The notes under the pieces are model-generated. The model saw nothing but the letters and a program-made list of their open reading frames with translations. It ran no database searches and was not told the origin of the DNA. The position numbers and the translations under genes were made by a program. From Burkholderiales bacterium (GTDB taxonomy: Bacteria > Pseudomonadota > Gammaproteobacteria > Burkholderiales > CAIKXV01), in contig JACMMK010000027.1 in NCBI GenBank assembly GCA_014379045.1, positions 1 through 8,391 on the forward strand: a DNA stretch of 8,391 nucleotides, given 5' to 3'. Below, in pieces: positions 1-6,454 of the stretch; the stretch's first letter is position 1; the number at the start of each line of letters is the position of its first letter.

Positions 1-119
1 CGGCACCGACGGCGAATGCGTCGAAGCCGAAGGCCGGAAAAGCGGCAGCGCGCGCCGCCACGTCGACGGCGCGGCCCGCACGCGCAGCCAACGGCAGCGA
101 CGAGTGGCAAGAGTTCTGA
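1..119 (+). CDS. C-terminal tail of a methyl-accepting chemotaxis protein (partial, 5' end outside window)
   Basis: Reading from base 3 in frame gives 38 codons ending in TGA at 117-119. The peptide is a low-complexity Ala/Lys/Pro/Arg/Thr-rich stretch followed by GSDEWQEF at the very end. A flexible linker closed by a terminal x-W-x-x-F pentapeptide (here EWQEF) is the known tether by which enteric-type receptors hold CheR and CheB close to their methylation sites. The signalling domain itself lies left of the window, so the receptor's sensory specificity cannot be judged. The stop lies 28 bases before cheW, and cheR follows, so the receptor gene is probably in the same operon. The assignment rests on the tail and the gene context only. 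Confidence 0.82.
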   Translation, partial: APTANASKPKAGKAAARAATSTARPARAANGSDEWQEF

Positions 120-135
120 AATCAACAGCCCTGAC

Positions 136-139
136 GGAG
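136..139 (+). promoter_or_regulatory. Shine-Dalgarno site of cheW
   Basis: GGAG lies 8 bases before the ATG at 148. It decides the start: the reading frame stays open back to base 16, but that extension is Arg/Pro-rich, overlaps the receptor tail and does not look like CheW. Confidence 0.65.
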
Positions 140-147
140 ACCGATCG

Positions 148-672
148 ATGAACGAATCAGTCCAGACGCCTGCCAACCCCTCGGCTGCGCCGAGCCCGAC
201 GAACACCGTGCGCGACAATCAGGAGTTCCTCACGTTCAAGCTCGGCGCCGAGGAGTATGGCGTCGAGATCCTCAAGGTGCAGGAGATCCGCGGCTATGAC
301 GCGGTCACTGCGATCGCCAACGCGCCGCCGTTCATCAAAGGGGTGATCAACCTGCGCGGGGTGATCGTCCCGATCGTCGACCTGCGCATCAAGTTCAATC
401 TCGGGGCGGTCACCTACGATTCGTTCACCGTGGTGATCATCCTGAACATCGCCGATCGCGTCGTAGGCGCCGTGGTCGACGGCGTCTCCGATGTCATCAA
501 CCTCGAGGCGAGTCAGATCCGTCCGGCACCCGAGTTCGGCGCCGCACTCGATGTCGAGTACATCATCGGCCTGGGCACGTCGGGAGAGCGGATGCTGATC
601 CTCGTCGACATCGAACGGCTGATGACCAGCACCGACATGGCGCTGGTCGATGATGCCGTCGAACTGCACTGA
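148..672 (+). CDS. cheW: Chemotaxis coupling protein CheW
   Basis: 174 residues. CheW is the cytoplasmic adaptor that joins receptor tips to the histidine kinase CheA in the signalling array. After a Pro/Ala/Ser-rich N-terminal tail of about 22 residues, the CheW SH3-like domain runs from about residue 24 to 165. It opens with QEFLTFKLGAEEYGVEILKV (25-44), a family signature, and contains INLRGVIVPIVDLR (67-80), the conserved receptor/CheA-contact segment. The C-terminal LILVDIERLM motif is also typical. The length is normal for the family; the N-terminal tail is slightly longer than in enteric CheW. The ATG at 148 is chosen because a Shine-Dalgarno site precedes it. The gene follows the receptor tail by 28 bases and precedes cheR by 51 bases. 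It could only be confused with another CheW-domain scaffold such as CheV, but no receiver domain follows. Confidence 0.95.
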   Translation: MNESVQTPANPSAAPSPTNTVRDNQEFLTFKLGAEEYGVEILKVQEIRGYDAVTAIANAPPFIKGVINLRGVIVPIVDLRIKFNLGAVTYDSFTVVIILNIADRVVGAVVDGVSDVINLEASQIRPAPEFGAALDVEYIIGLGTSGERMLILVDIERLMTSTDMALVDDAVELH

Positions 673-723
673 TCCGGCTGCCTGTTCGAACTCCGTGAAA
701 GCGCATCGTGTCCGTCCATCATC

Positions 724-1605
724 ATGTTGAGCGCAGCACGCGCGCAGGCGGACGCTCCGGCAGAGCGTCGCGGGGACAAGGAGTTCGAGTTCACGCGCGA
801 GAACTTCGCGAAGATCCGGCAGCTGATCTACGACCACGCCGGTATCCAGTTGAACGACGGCAAGATGGAGATGGTCTACAGCCGCCTTGCCCGTCGGCTG
901 CGCGCGAACGGCCTGGTGCGCTTCGGCGACTATCTCGGTCTGCTCGACAATCGCCAGGGCACGGAGTGGGAGGCGTTCACCAATGCGCTCACCACCAACC
1001 TCACCTCGTTCTTCCGCGAGGCTCACCACTTCGACGACCTTGCGCAACTGATCCGGCGCGTGCAGGTTCAGCGCGAGGTGAAGCTGTGGTGCGCTGCCGC
1101 GTCGACCGGGGAAGAACCGTACTCGATGGCGATGACCGCGATCGAGGCGTGCGGGTCGATGACTCCGCGCGTGCGCATTCTCGCGAGCGATGTCGACACC
1201 TCGGTACTCGCCACGGCCCAGGCGGGGATCTACGGTATCGACCGCGTCGAGCGACTGTCGACCGAGCGGACGCGTCGCTTCGTCCATCGTGGCTCGGGCA
1301 CGAAGGAAGGCCTGGTGCGCATGCGTCCGGAGCTGTCGGCGCTCATCCGATTCCAGCAGATCAATCTGCTAGACGCCAAATATCCGGTCAGCGGTCCGTT
1401 CGACGCGATCTTCTGCCGCAACGTGATGATCTACTTCGACAAGCAGACGCAGTACCGGATTCTGCAGCGCTTCGCGCCGCTGCTGCATCCCGACGGGCTG
1501 TTGTTCGCCGGTCATTCGGAAAACTTTCATCACGCGGTGGATCTGTTTCGACTGCGTGGCAAGACCGTCTACCAGCTTGCACGCGCGCCGGTTGCCGCGC
1601 GATGA
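724..1605 (+). CDS. cheR: Chemotaxis receptor methyltransferase CheR
   Basis: 293 residues. CheR is an S-adenosylmethionine-dependent glutamate O-methyltransferase that methylates receptor signalling helices during adaptation. The N-terminal helical CheR_N domain covers about residues 20-80 and the methyltransferase domain about 100-285. Visible landmarks are TNLTSFFREAHHF (91-103), with the conserved Arg98; the SAM-binding segment AAASTGEEPYS (124-134); Asp156 in ASDVDT, expected to hold the ribose; and FDAIFCRNVMIYFD (226-239). A beta-subdomain follows Asp156, with RGSGTKEGLVRMRPEL at 189-204. From recall, this closely resembles the beta-subdomain of enteric CheR that binds the receptor pentapeptide, which fits the EWQEF receptor tail upstream. 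The ATG at 724 is the only good in-frame start before the conserved domain, but no clear Shine-Dalgarno site precedes it. The last 4 bases overlap the cheD start. Confidence 0.96.
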   Translation: MLSAARAQADAPAERRGDKEFEFTRENFAKIRQLIYDHAGIQLNDGKMEMVYSRLARRLRANGLVRFGDYLGLLDNRQGTEWEAFTNALTTNLTSFFREAHHFDDLAQLIRRVQVQREVKLWCAAASTGEEPYSMAMTAIEACGSMTPRVRILASDVDTSVLATAQAGIYGIDRVERLSTERTRRFVHRGSGTKEGLVRMRPELSALIRFQQINLLDAKYPVSGPFDAIFCRNVMIYFDKQTQYRILQRFAPLLHPDGLLFAGHSENFHHAVDLFRLRGKTVYQLARAPVAAR

Positions 1606-2207
1606 GCGAAACCGCGCAACAGGGCATCGCCGAGAATCTGTACTTCGATCGGACCTTCGAGACAGAGGCGGCGAAGCTGCTGCCTGGCGAGTACTTCGTT
1701 ACCGACCGCGACATGGTGCTGGTGACCGTGCTGGGGTCGTGCGTGTCCGCCTGCATCCGCGATCCGCAAACGCGTGTAGGCGGCATGAACCACTTCATGC
1801 TTCCCGACGGAAACCACGCCGACGGTGTGCTCAACGAGTCGGCCCGCTACGGCGCTTACGCGATGGAGGTACTGATCAACGCCATCATGAAGCAGGGAGC
1901 GCGGCGCACGCATCTGGAAGCCAAGTTGTTCGGTGGCGGCAATGTCCTCGAAGGGCTGACCGTCGCCAACGTAGGCCCGCGCAATGCGGCGTTCGCGCGC
2001 GCCTTCCTGAAGACCGAGGGCATCCCGATCCTCGCGGAAGACCTCGAAGACATCTACCCACGCAAGCTCTATTACTTTCCGCGCACGGGACGGGTGATGG
2101 TGAAGAAGCTGAAGACCGCGCAGACCCGAGTCGTCGTCGACCGCGAGCGAGAGTACCGACAACGCCTCGTCCAGCAGCCAGCGGCAGGCGTGGTGGAGCT
2201 GTTCTAG
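1602..2207 (+). CDS. cheD: Chemoreceptor glutamine deamidase CheD
   Basis: 201 residues. CheD hydrolyses specific receptor glutamines to glutamates, creating methylation sites; in some bacteria it also partners CheC. The fold spans about residues 20-165. TVLGSCVSACI (42-52) contains the expected catalytic Cys47 and Thr42, and GGMNHFMLP (60-68) contains the catalytic His64. A glycine-rich KLFGGGNV segment follows, as usual in the family. The C-terminal 35 or so residues are basic and charged. The ATG at 1602 overlaps the cheR stop (ATGA), with no separate Shine-Dalgarno site, so translation is probably coupled to cheR. The stop abuts the cheB ATG directly. The frame is open far upstream through cheR, but that extension is Arg-rich shadow sequence. 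No cheC is visible in the window. Confidence 0.95.
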   Translation: MSETAQQGIAENLYFDRTFETEAAKLLPGEYFVTDRDMVLVTVLGSCVSACIRDPQTRVGGMNHFMLPDGNHADGVLNESARYGAYAMEVLINAIMKQGARRTHLEAKLFGGGNVLEGLTVANVGPRNAAFARAFLKTEGIPILAEDLEDIYPRKLYYFPRTGRVMVKKLKTAQTRVVVDREREYRQRLVQQPAAGVVELF

Positions 2208-3326
2208 ATGAGCGCCTCGTCCGATCGTGCCGTGCAGGTGCCCGCGCGCAAGCGCATACGGGTGGTCGTCGTCGACGATTCGGCTCTCATACGGCGCATC
2301 CTCACCGAGATCATCGACGACCAGCCGGACATGGAGGTCGTAGCCCAGGCGTCCGATCCGCTGATCGCGCGCGAACAGATCCGCGCGCTCAACCCGGATG
2401 TGATCACGCTCGATGTCGAGATGCCGAAGATGGACGGCCTCGTCTTCCTCGAGAAGCTGATGCGTTTGAAGCCGACGCCGGTGGTGATGGTGTCCACGCT
2501 GACAGAGCGCGGATCGGAGACGACGTTGCGCGCGCTCGAACTGGGTGCGATCGACTTCGTGGCGAAGCCGCGCGTCGACATCGCCAACGGCATGCAGGCG
2601 TATGCAGCCGAGATCGTCGAGAAGATCCGCACCGCGTCCGTGGCCCGTGTGCGCCGACGGACCGTGCCGCTGGTCGAGGTGGCGCGCGGTCCGGACGCGG
2701 TATTGCCGTCACGTCCTGCCTCCGGGGTGTCGACCGAGAAGCTGATCATCATCGGGGCCTCGACCGGCGGCACCGAGGCGATTCGGGCGGTGCTCGAAGC
2801 GCTGCCCGCCGACATGCCGGGCATCCTCGTGACCCAGCATATGCCCGAAGCGTTCACCCGTTCGTTTGCGAGTCGCCTCGATGCGCTCTGCCGGATGACG
2901 GTCAAGGAGGCCGAGCACGGCGAACGTGTGCTGCCGGGCCATGCCTACATTGCCCCCGGACATTCACACTTGCTGGTACGGCGCAGCGGTGCGAACTACG
3001 TCGCCGAGCTGTCCGACGGGCCTCCGGTCAATCGTCATCGGCCTTCGGTCGACGTGCTGTTCCGTTCGGCCGCAAACCAGGCGGGTCGCAATGCGATCGG
3101 CGTGATCCTCACCGGCATGGGAAAAGATGGCGCGCTCGGCATGCGCGAGATGCACGACGCCGGTGCCTGGAACATCGCACAGGACGAGGACAGCTGCGTC
3201 GTCTTCGGCATGCCCAAGGAAGCGATCCAGTCGGGCGGGGTCGACGACGTGTTGCCGCTCGGGGCGATCGCCCGAGCACTGATTCAACAGGTCGCCGCGC
3301 GCGGCGGCCGCCAAAACCGTGTCTAG
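2208..3326 (+). CDS. cheB: Chemotaxis response regulator / methylesterase CheB
   Basis: 372 residues. CheB is activated by phosphotransfer from CheA and removes methyl groups from, and deamidates, receptor residues. The N-terminal receiver domain (about 16-135) is intact: acidic pair Asp23-Asp24, phosphoacceptor Asp69 in LDVEMPKMDG, Ser96 and Lys120. A linker of about 40 residues rich in Arg/Val/Pro leads to the esterase domain (about 178-368). The catalytic triad is visible as Ser185 in GASTGG, His211 in TQHMPEAF and Asp307 in GMGKDGALGM. The length and domain order are typical. The ATG abuts the cheD TAG, and a GGAG at 2195-2198 inside cheD is 9 bases upstream, so it is co-translated with cheD. 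The STAS gene follows 29 bases later. Confidence 0.97.
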   Translation: MSASSDRAVQVPARKRIRVVVVDDSALIRRILTEIIDDQPDMEVVAQASDPLIAREQIRALNPDVITLDVEMPKMDGLVFLEKLMRLKPTPVVMVSTLTERGSETTLRALELGAIDFVAKPRVDIANGMQAYAAEIVEKIRTASVARVRRRTVPLVEVARGPDAVLPSRPASGVSTEKLIIIGASTGGTEAIRAVLEALPADMPGILVTQHMPEAFTRSFASRLDALCRMTVKEAEHGERVLPGHAYIAPGHSHLLVRRSGANYVAELSDGPPVNRHRPSVDVLFRSAANQAGRNAIGVILTGMGKDGALGMREMHDAGAWNIAQDEDSCVVFGMPKEAIQSGGVDDVLPLGAIARALIQQVAARGGRQNRV

Positions 3327-3341
3327 ATAGTCAATCGTTAC

Positions 3342-3346
3342 GGGAG
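3342..3346 (+). promoter_or_regulatory. Shine-Dalgarno site of the STAS gene
   Basis: GGGAG lies 9 bases before the ATG at 3356. It fixes the start of this short gene, whose frame stays open far upstream through cheB and cheD as shadow sequence. Confidence 0.6.
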
Positions 3347-3355
3347 TTCAGGAAA

Positions 3356-3661
3356 ATGCAGACGCAGGTAAGTGTCATCAACGAGCGCGCGCGCATCACC
3401 TTGTCGGGCCGTTTCGACTTTTATGCTCACCGTCAGTTCAAGACGGCGTACGAGGGTCAGATCACCGCCATGGACGTATCCGCGATCGAGATCGATCTGC
3501 GCGATGTCGAGTATCTCGACAGCGCGGCACTCGGCATGCTGTTGTTGCTGCGCGATCAGGCAAGCGTCGCGCACAAGACCGTGATCCTCACTAATTGCCG
3601 GGGGGTCGTGTTGCAGATTCTCGAGATCGCCAATTTCAAGAAGCTGTTCACGATCCAGTAG
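3356..3661 (+). CDS. STAS-domain protein, anti-sigma-factor-antagonist type
   Basis: 101 residues, a single STAS domain of the SpoIIAA/RsbV type. Such proteins are cytoplasmic switch partners: a serine kinase inactivates them by phosphorylation, a PP2C phosphatase restores them, and only one form binds the target. RITLSGRFDFYAHRQFK (13-29) gives the first strands. YLDSAALGMLLLL (53-65) is the signature around the phosphorylation site, with Ser56 in the expected position. The protein ends in NFKKLFTIQ, typical of family C-termini. It is preceded by a good Shine-Dalgarno site, 29 bases after cheB, and is followed 65 bases later by a protein carrying both candidate modifying domains. The pairing suggests these two genes work together. 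The partner further downstream (a sigma factor, diguanylate cyclase or chemotaxis component) is unknown. MlaB-like STAS proteins are less likely because no Mla genes are nearby. Confidence 0.9.
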   Translation: MQTQVSVINERARITLSGRFDFYAHRQFKTAYEGQITAMDVSAIEIDLRDVEYLDSAALGMLLLLRDQASVAHKTVILTNCRGVVLQILEIANFKKLFTIQ

Positions 3662-3726
3662 TCGCTCGTTCAGGGCCGCACAATCAACCTGATCGAGCGC
3701 GAAGTCCTTGAACCTCGCCTAAGCCC

Positions 3727-5514
3727 ATGAAGAACGAGTCTGCCGTCCTTGCACGCCGTGTCGAGGCGACTCCGTACTGTATCGCGCTCAACGTGATCGT
3801 TCTCGACGCACGCGCGGGCGTTCGCCGAAATCTGTCGACGCTGGTCAAGGCGGTCGGTGCATCGGTCGTCGTCGCGGCCGACGCCGCTGACGCGTATGCG
3901 AGCGCCGCGCGCGGCGAGGCCGATGTCGTGCTGTGCGGCGTCGACGATGGCGGGGCGCTGTTGAAAGCGCTCAATACCGAGCGCGCCCGCGGGGACGACG
4001 TGCATCCGTGGACGGCGGTGGCGCTGGTTCCCGAGGCGATGGCCGATCACGATGTCGAAGCGCTCGAAGGCATTGCCGACGATTTTCTGCAACTTCCGCT
4101 CAACGCGGCCAACCTCACGGCGCGTCTGCGAATGTATGCGCGCACGCGCTCGCATTTCGAGCGCCTCAATGAGCAACAGACGCTGTTGCAGCGGCATGAA
4201 GACGAAGCCGAAGACAAGCGGATCGCGAGTCACCTGCTGGCGCGGCTGAACATACGCGACCCGGCCACCGAGCGGATGATGCACGCGTGGGTGTCCCCCG
4301 CGCAGCATCTGAGCGGCGATGTGGTCGCGATCGCCCGTGCGCCCGACGACCGGCTCAATCTTTTGCTGGCCGATGCCACCGGGCACGGATTGGCGGCAGC
4401 GATTTCGGTGCTGCCGGTGACCGAAGTGTTCCACCGGATGACCGAGCGCGGCTTCGATGTATCGAGCATGGTCGGCGAGATGAACCGGAAGATCCGCAGC
4501 TTCATGCCTGGCGATCGCTTCGTCGCCGCGGTGGTCGCATCGATCGACATGCGCGAGCGGGTGATCGAGGTCTGGAACGGTGGGTGCCCGTCGGTGCTGT
4601 TACTCGGCGCCGATGGCGCGGTCGCGCAGACCTGGCCGTCGCGACATCTGGCACTCGGCATCGTCGAAGGCGCGGACTTCGACGCTTCGGTGCAGCGTTT
4701 TGCCTATCACGATGCGTGCCAGTTGATGATGGTCTCGGACGGGCTGTCCGAGGCGCCGAGTGCGGGCGGTCGCGCGCGTTTCGGTGACACGGCGATGCTT
4801 GAAGCCGCGCTCGGCCCGTCGGCAAGACGCCTGCAGCGGGTCGTGTCGGCGCTGCAGCGCTTCACCGGCGGCAAGCCGCTCGACGATGACGCGTCGGTGA
4901 TGCTGGTGCACTGTCAAATGGAGCCACCGGCGGCCCCGCTCGATGTCGTCCCGGTTGTGCGAGACGATGTCGAAAGCGCGTGGTCGGTCGAACTGACCTT
5001 GGGGGCGGCACAATTGCGCAGGCTCGCTCTGGTGCCGTTCGTCAACGGTATCCTCGATCAGATGGACATCGCTGCGCACGCGCGCAGCGACGTCTTCTGC
5101 GTGCTGTCGGAGCTGCTCGGCAATGGACTCGACTATGGCGTGCTCGGCCTGGAGCCCGGCCTTCGGCATCAGGGTGACGAGGGTCGGCAGCGGTTCTGGC
5201 AGCAGCGCGAGATGCGTCTCGCGAACCTGAGCGAAGGGACGCTGAGCGTGCGCGTCGCCCTGGGGCCCGCCGTCGCCGTGGAGCTCGGCCTCGAAACCGA
5301 GCCCGGTACCTACCACCTGGTCATCGCTGTCGAAGATTCCGGAAGCGGCTTCGATGTGCAGGCGCTCGGCGGGGCCGGGCGGCCGACCCCCGTACGCAGT
5401 CATCAGCGCGCCGGCCGAGGCTTCGAGCTGGTGCGATCGCTGTGCGACGCGCTGTACTTCGAGAACCACGGCCGTCGGGTCATCGCACGGATTCCCATCA
5501 CGCGCCCCGGTTGA
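3727..5514 (+). CDS. Degenerate receiver / PP2C (SpoIIE-type) phosphatase / HATPase switch protein
   Basis: 595 residues, soluble. Residues about 20-145 have the layout of a receiver domain, but the phosphoacceptor position holds Gly71 (ADVVLCG where LLD is normal), the conserved Lys is Leu123 (DDFLQLPL), and only one acidic residue, Asp27, remains at the first acidic site. A charged helical linker (about 139-175) leads to the PP2C domain (about 180-397), with metal-ligand motifs SGD (Asp198), ADATGHG (Asp216), SDG (Asp338) and DDDAS (386-390). A HATPase domain of the anti-sigma kinase class (about 415-592) follows, with an N box ELLGNGLDYG (Glu462, Asn466), a G1 box VEDSGSGFD (Asp537) and a G2 box GRGFELVRSLCD. 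The architecture matches HsbR/CrsR-like proteins that both phosphorylate and dephosphorylate a STAS partner, here probably the product of the gene immediately upstream. The ATG at 3727 has no clear Shine-Dalgarno site. It is the last gene of the operon. Confidence 0.9.
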   Translation: MKNESAVLARRVEATPYCIALNVIVLDARAGVRRNLSTLVKAVGASVVVAADAADAYASAARGEADVVLCGVDDGGALLKALNTERARGDDVHPWTAVALVPEAMADHDVEALEGIADDFLQLPLNAANLTARLRMYARTRSHFERLNEQQTLLQRHEDEAEDKRIASHLLARLNIRDPATERMMHAWVSPAQHLSGDVVAIARAPDDRLNLLLADATGHGLAAAISVLPVTEVFHRMTERGFDVSSMVGEMNRKIRSFMPGDRFVAAVVASIDMRERVIEVWNGGCPSVLLLGADGAVAQTWPSRHLALGIVEGADFDASVQRFAYHDACQLMMVSDGLSEAPSAGGRARFGDTAMLEAALGPSARRLQRVVSALQRFTGGKPLDDDASVMLVHCQMEPPAAPLDVVPVVRDDVESAWSVELTLGAAQLRRLALVPFVNGILDQMDIAAHARSDVFCVLSELLGNGLDYGVLGLEPGLRHQGDEGRQRFWQQREMRLANLSEGTLSVRVALGPAVAVELGLETEPGTYHLVIAVEDSGSGFDVQALGGAGRPTPVRSHQRAGRGFELVRSLCDALYFENHGRRVIARIPITRPG

Positions 5515-5536
5515 GCACGCCGAGGCGCAGCCGCGG

Positions 5537-5565
5537 TTGCCCGCGCGCGCGCTTTTCTCTACAGT
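5537..5565 (+). promoter_or_regulatory. Putative sigma70-type promoter of folD
   Basis: TTGCCC (5537-5542) and TACAGT (5560-5565) are separated by exactly 17 bases; each matches its consensus hexamer at 4 of 6 positions. Transcription would start near 5572, giving a leader of about 23 bases that contains the GGAG at 5581-5584. It lies in the 80-base gap after the phosphatase stop and would make folD independent of the chemotaxis operon. Predicted by eye only. Confidence 0.45.
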
Positions 5566-5594
5566 GCGCGCCTCGCGCACGGAGAACTTCGAAG

Positions 5595-6434
5595 ATGGCC
5601 GCGCAACGCATCGATGGCAAGGCACTCGCCCAGCAGGTACTGGCGGAGTGCGGGGCGGAGGTCGCCCGGATGGTCACCCGCGGCGTCGTACCGGGACTCG
5701 CGGTCGTGCTGGTCGGCGACAACCCGGCCTCGCGCGCGTACATCCGGAACAAGGTCCGGGCGTGTGCGGACGTCGGGGTGCGCTCGATCGTGCACGAATT
5801 CGGCGCCGACACCTCGCAGGCGCAGGTGATCGAACAGGTCCGGCGGCTGAACGACGACCCCGCGATCCACGGCATCCTCGTGCAACTGCCGTTGCCGAAG
5901 ACGCTCGACGAGGCGGCGATCCTCGCCGAGGTCGTTGCGCACAAGGATGTAGACGGCTTTCACGAAGTCAACCGTGGCGCGCTGTTCAGCGGTCAGCCAC
6001 GGTTCCCGCCGTGCACGCCGGCGGGCATGATGCGCATGCTCGATTCGATCGGCGTGTCGCTGACGGGCAAGCATGCGGTGGTCGTCGGTCGCAGCAACAC
6101 GGTGGGCAAGCCGATGGCGTTGCTGCTGCTCGCGCGCGATGCGACGGTCACGCTGTGCACGTCGAAGACCGTCGACCTGGCGAGTCACACCCGACGCGCC
6201 GACGTGCTGGTAGTGGCTGTCGGGCGACCGGGCCTGGTCAACGGCGACATGGTGAAGCCGGGCGCGATCGTCCTCGATGTGGGCATCAATCGCACCGCCG
6301 AGGGCAAGCTGGTCGGCGATGTGGATTTCGACTCGGTCGCCCAGGTTGCCGCGCACGTCACACCGGTGCCCGGCGGCGTCGGGCCGATGACGGTGGCGAT
6401 GCTGGTGGTCAACACGATCGCCGCGGCGCAGTAG
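5595..6434 (+). CDS. folD: Bifunctional methylene-THF dehydrogenase / methenyl-THF cyclohydrolase FolD
   Basis: 279 residues, the usual family length. FolD oxidises 5,10-methylene-THF to methenyl-THF with NADP+, then hydrolyses it to 10-formyl-THF, which supplies purine and formyl-Met synthesis in the cytoplasm. The catalytic segment SRAYIRNK (46-53) contains Tyr49 and Lys53. GILVQLPLP (93-101) and KDVDGF (117-122) form the folate site. GRSNTVGKP (165-173) is the NADP-binding loop, and TPVPGGVGPMT near the C-terminus is the family signature. The ATG at 5595 is supported by GGAG at 5581-5584, 10 bases upstream, and by the MAAQRIDGK start, which is typical. The frame is open further upstream into the phosphatase gene but without FolD similarity. 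Housekeeping gene with no evident link to the chemotaxis genes. Its stop is 20 bases from that of the convergent DUF971 gene. Confidence 0.97.
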   Translation: MAAQRIDGKALAQQVLAECGAEVARMVTRGVVPGLAVVLVGDNPASRAYIRNKVRACADVGVRSIVHEFGADTSQAQVIEQVRRLNDDPAIHGILVQLPLPKTLDEAAILAEVVAHKDVDGFHEVNRGALFSGQPRFPPCTPAGMMRMLDSIGVSLTGKHAVVVGRSNTVGKPMALLLLARDATVTLCTSKTVDLASHTRRADVLVVAVGRPGLVNGDMVKPGAIVLDVGINRTAEGKLVGDVDFDSVAQVAAHVTPVPGGVGPMTVAMLVVNTIAAAQ

Positions 6435-6454
6435 CGCGCCGGAGTTTACCGGTA

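Noticed and set aside
16..147. N-terminal extension of the cheW frame
   Set aside because: It overlaps the receptor tail in another frame, is Arg/Pro-rich, and a good Shine-Dalgarno site supports the ATG at 148.
157..1287. Long minus-strand open frame opposite cheW and cheR (376 codons)
   Set aside because: It mirrors the codons of two well-supported plus-strand genes, is rich in Arg/Asp/His/Val as expected of a GC-rich shadow, and shows no family motif.
3663..3699. Inverted repeat CGCTCG ... CGAGCG in the gap before the phosphatase gene
   Set aside because: Only 6 base pairs with a 25-base loop and no T-tract; likely by chance in GC-rich DNA.
4600..5625. Minus-strand open frame opposite the phosphatase/HATPase protein (341 codons)
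   Set aside because: It is antisense to the conserved PP2C and HATPase motifs and has shadow-like composition with no recognisable domain.
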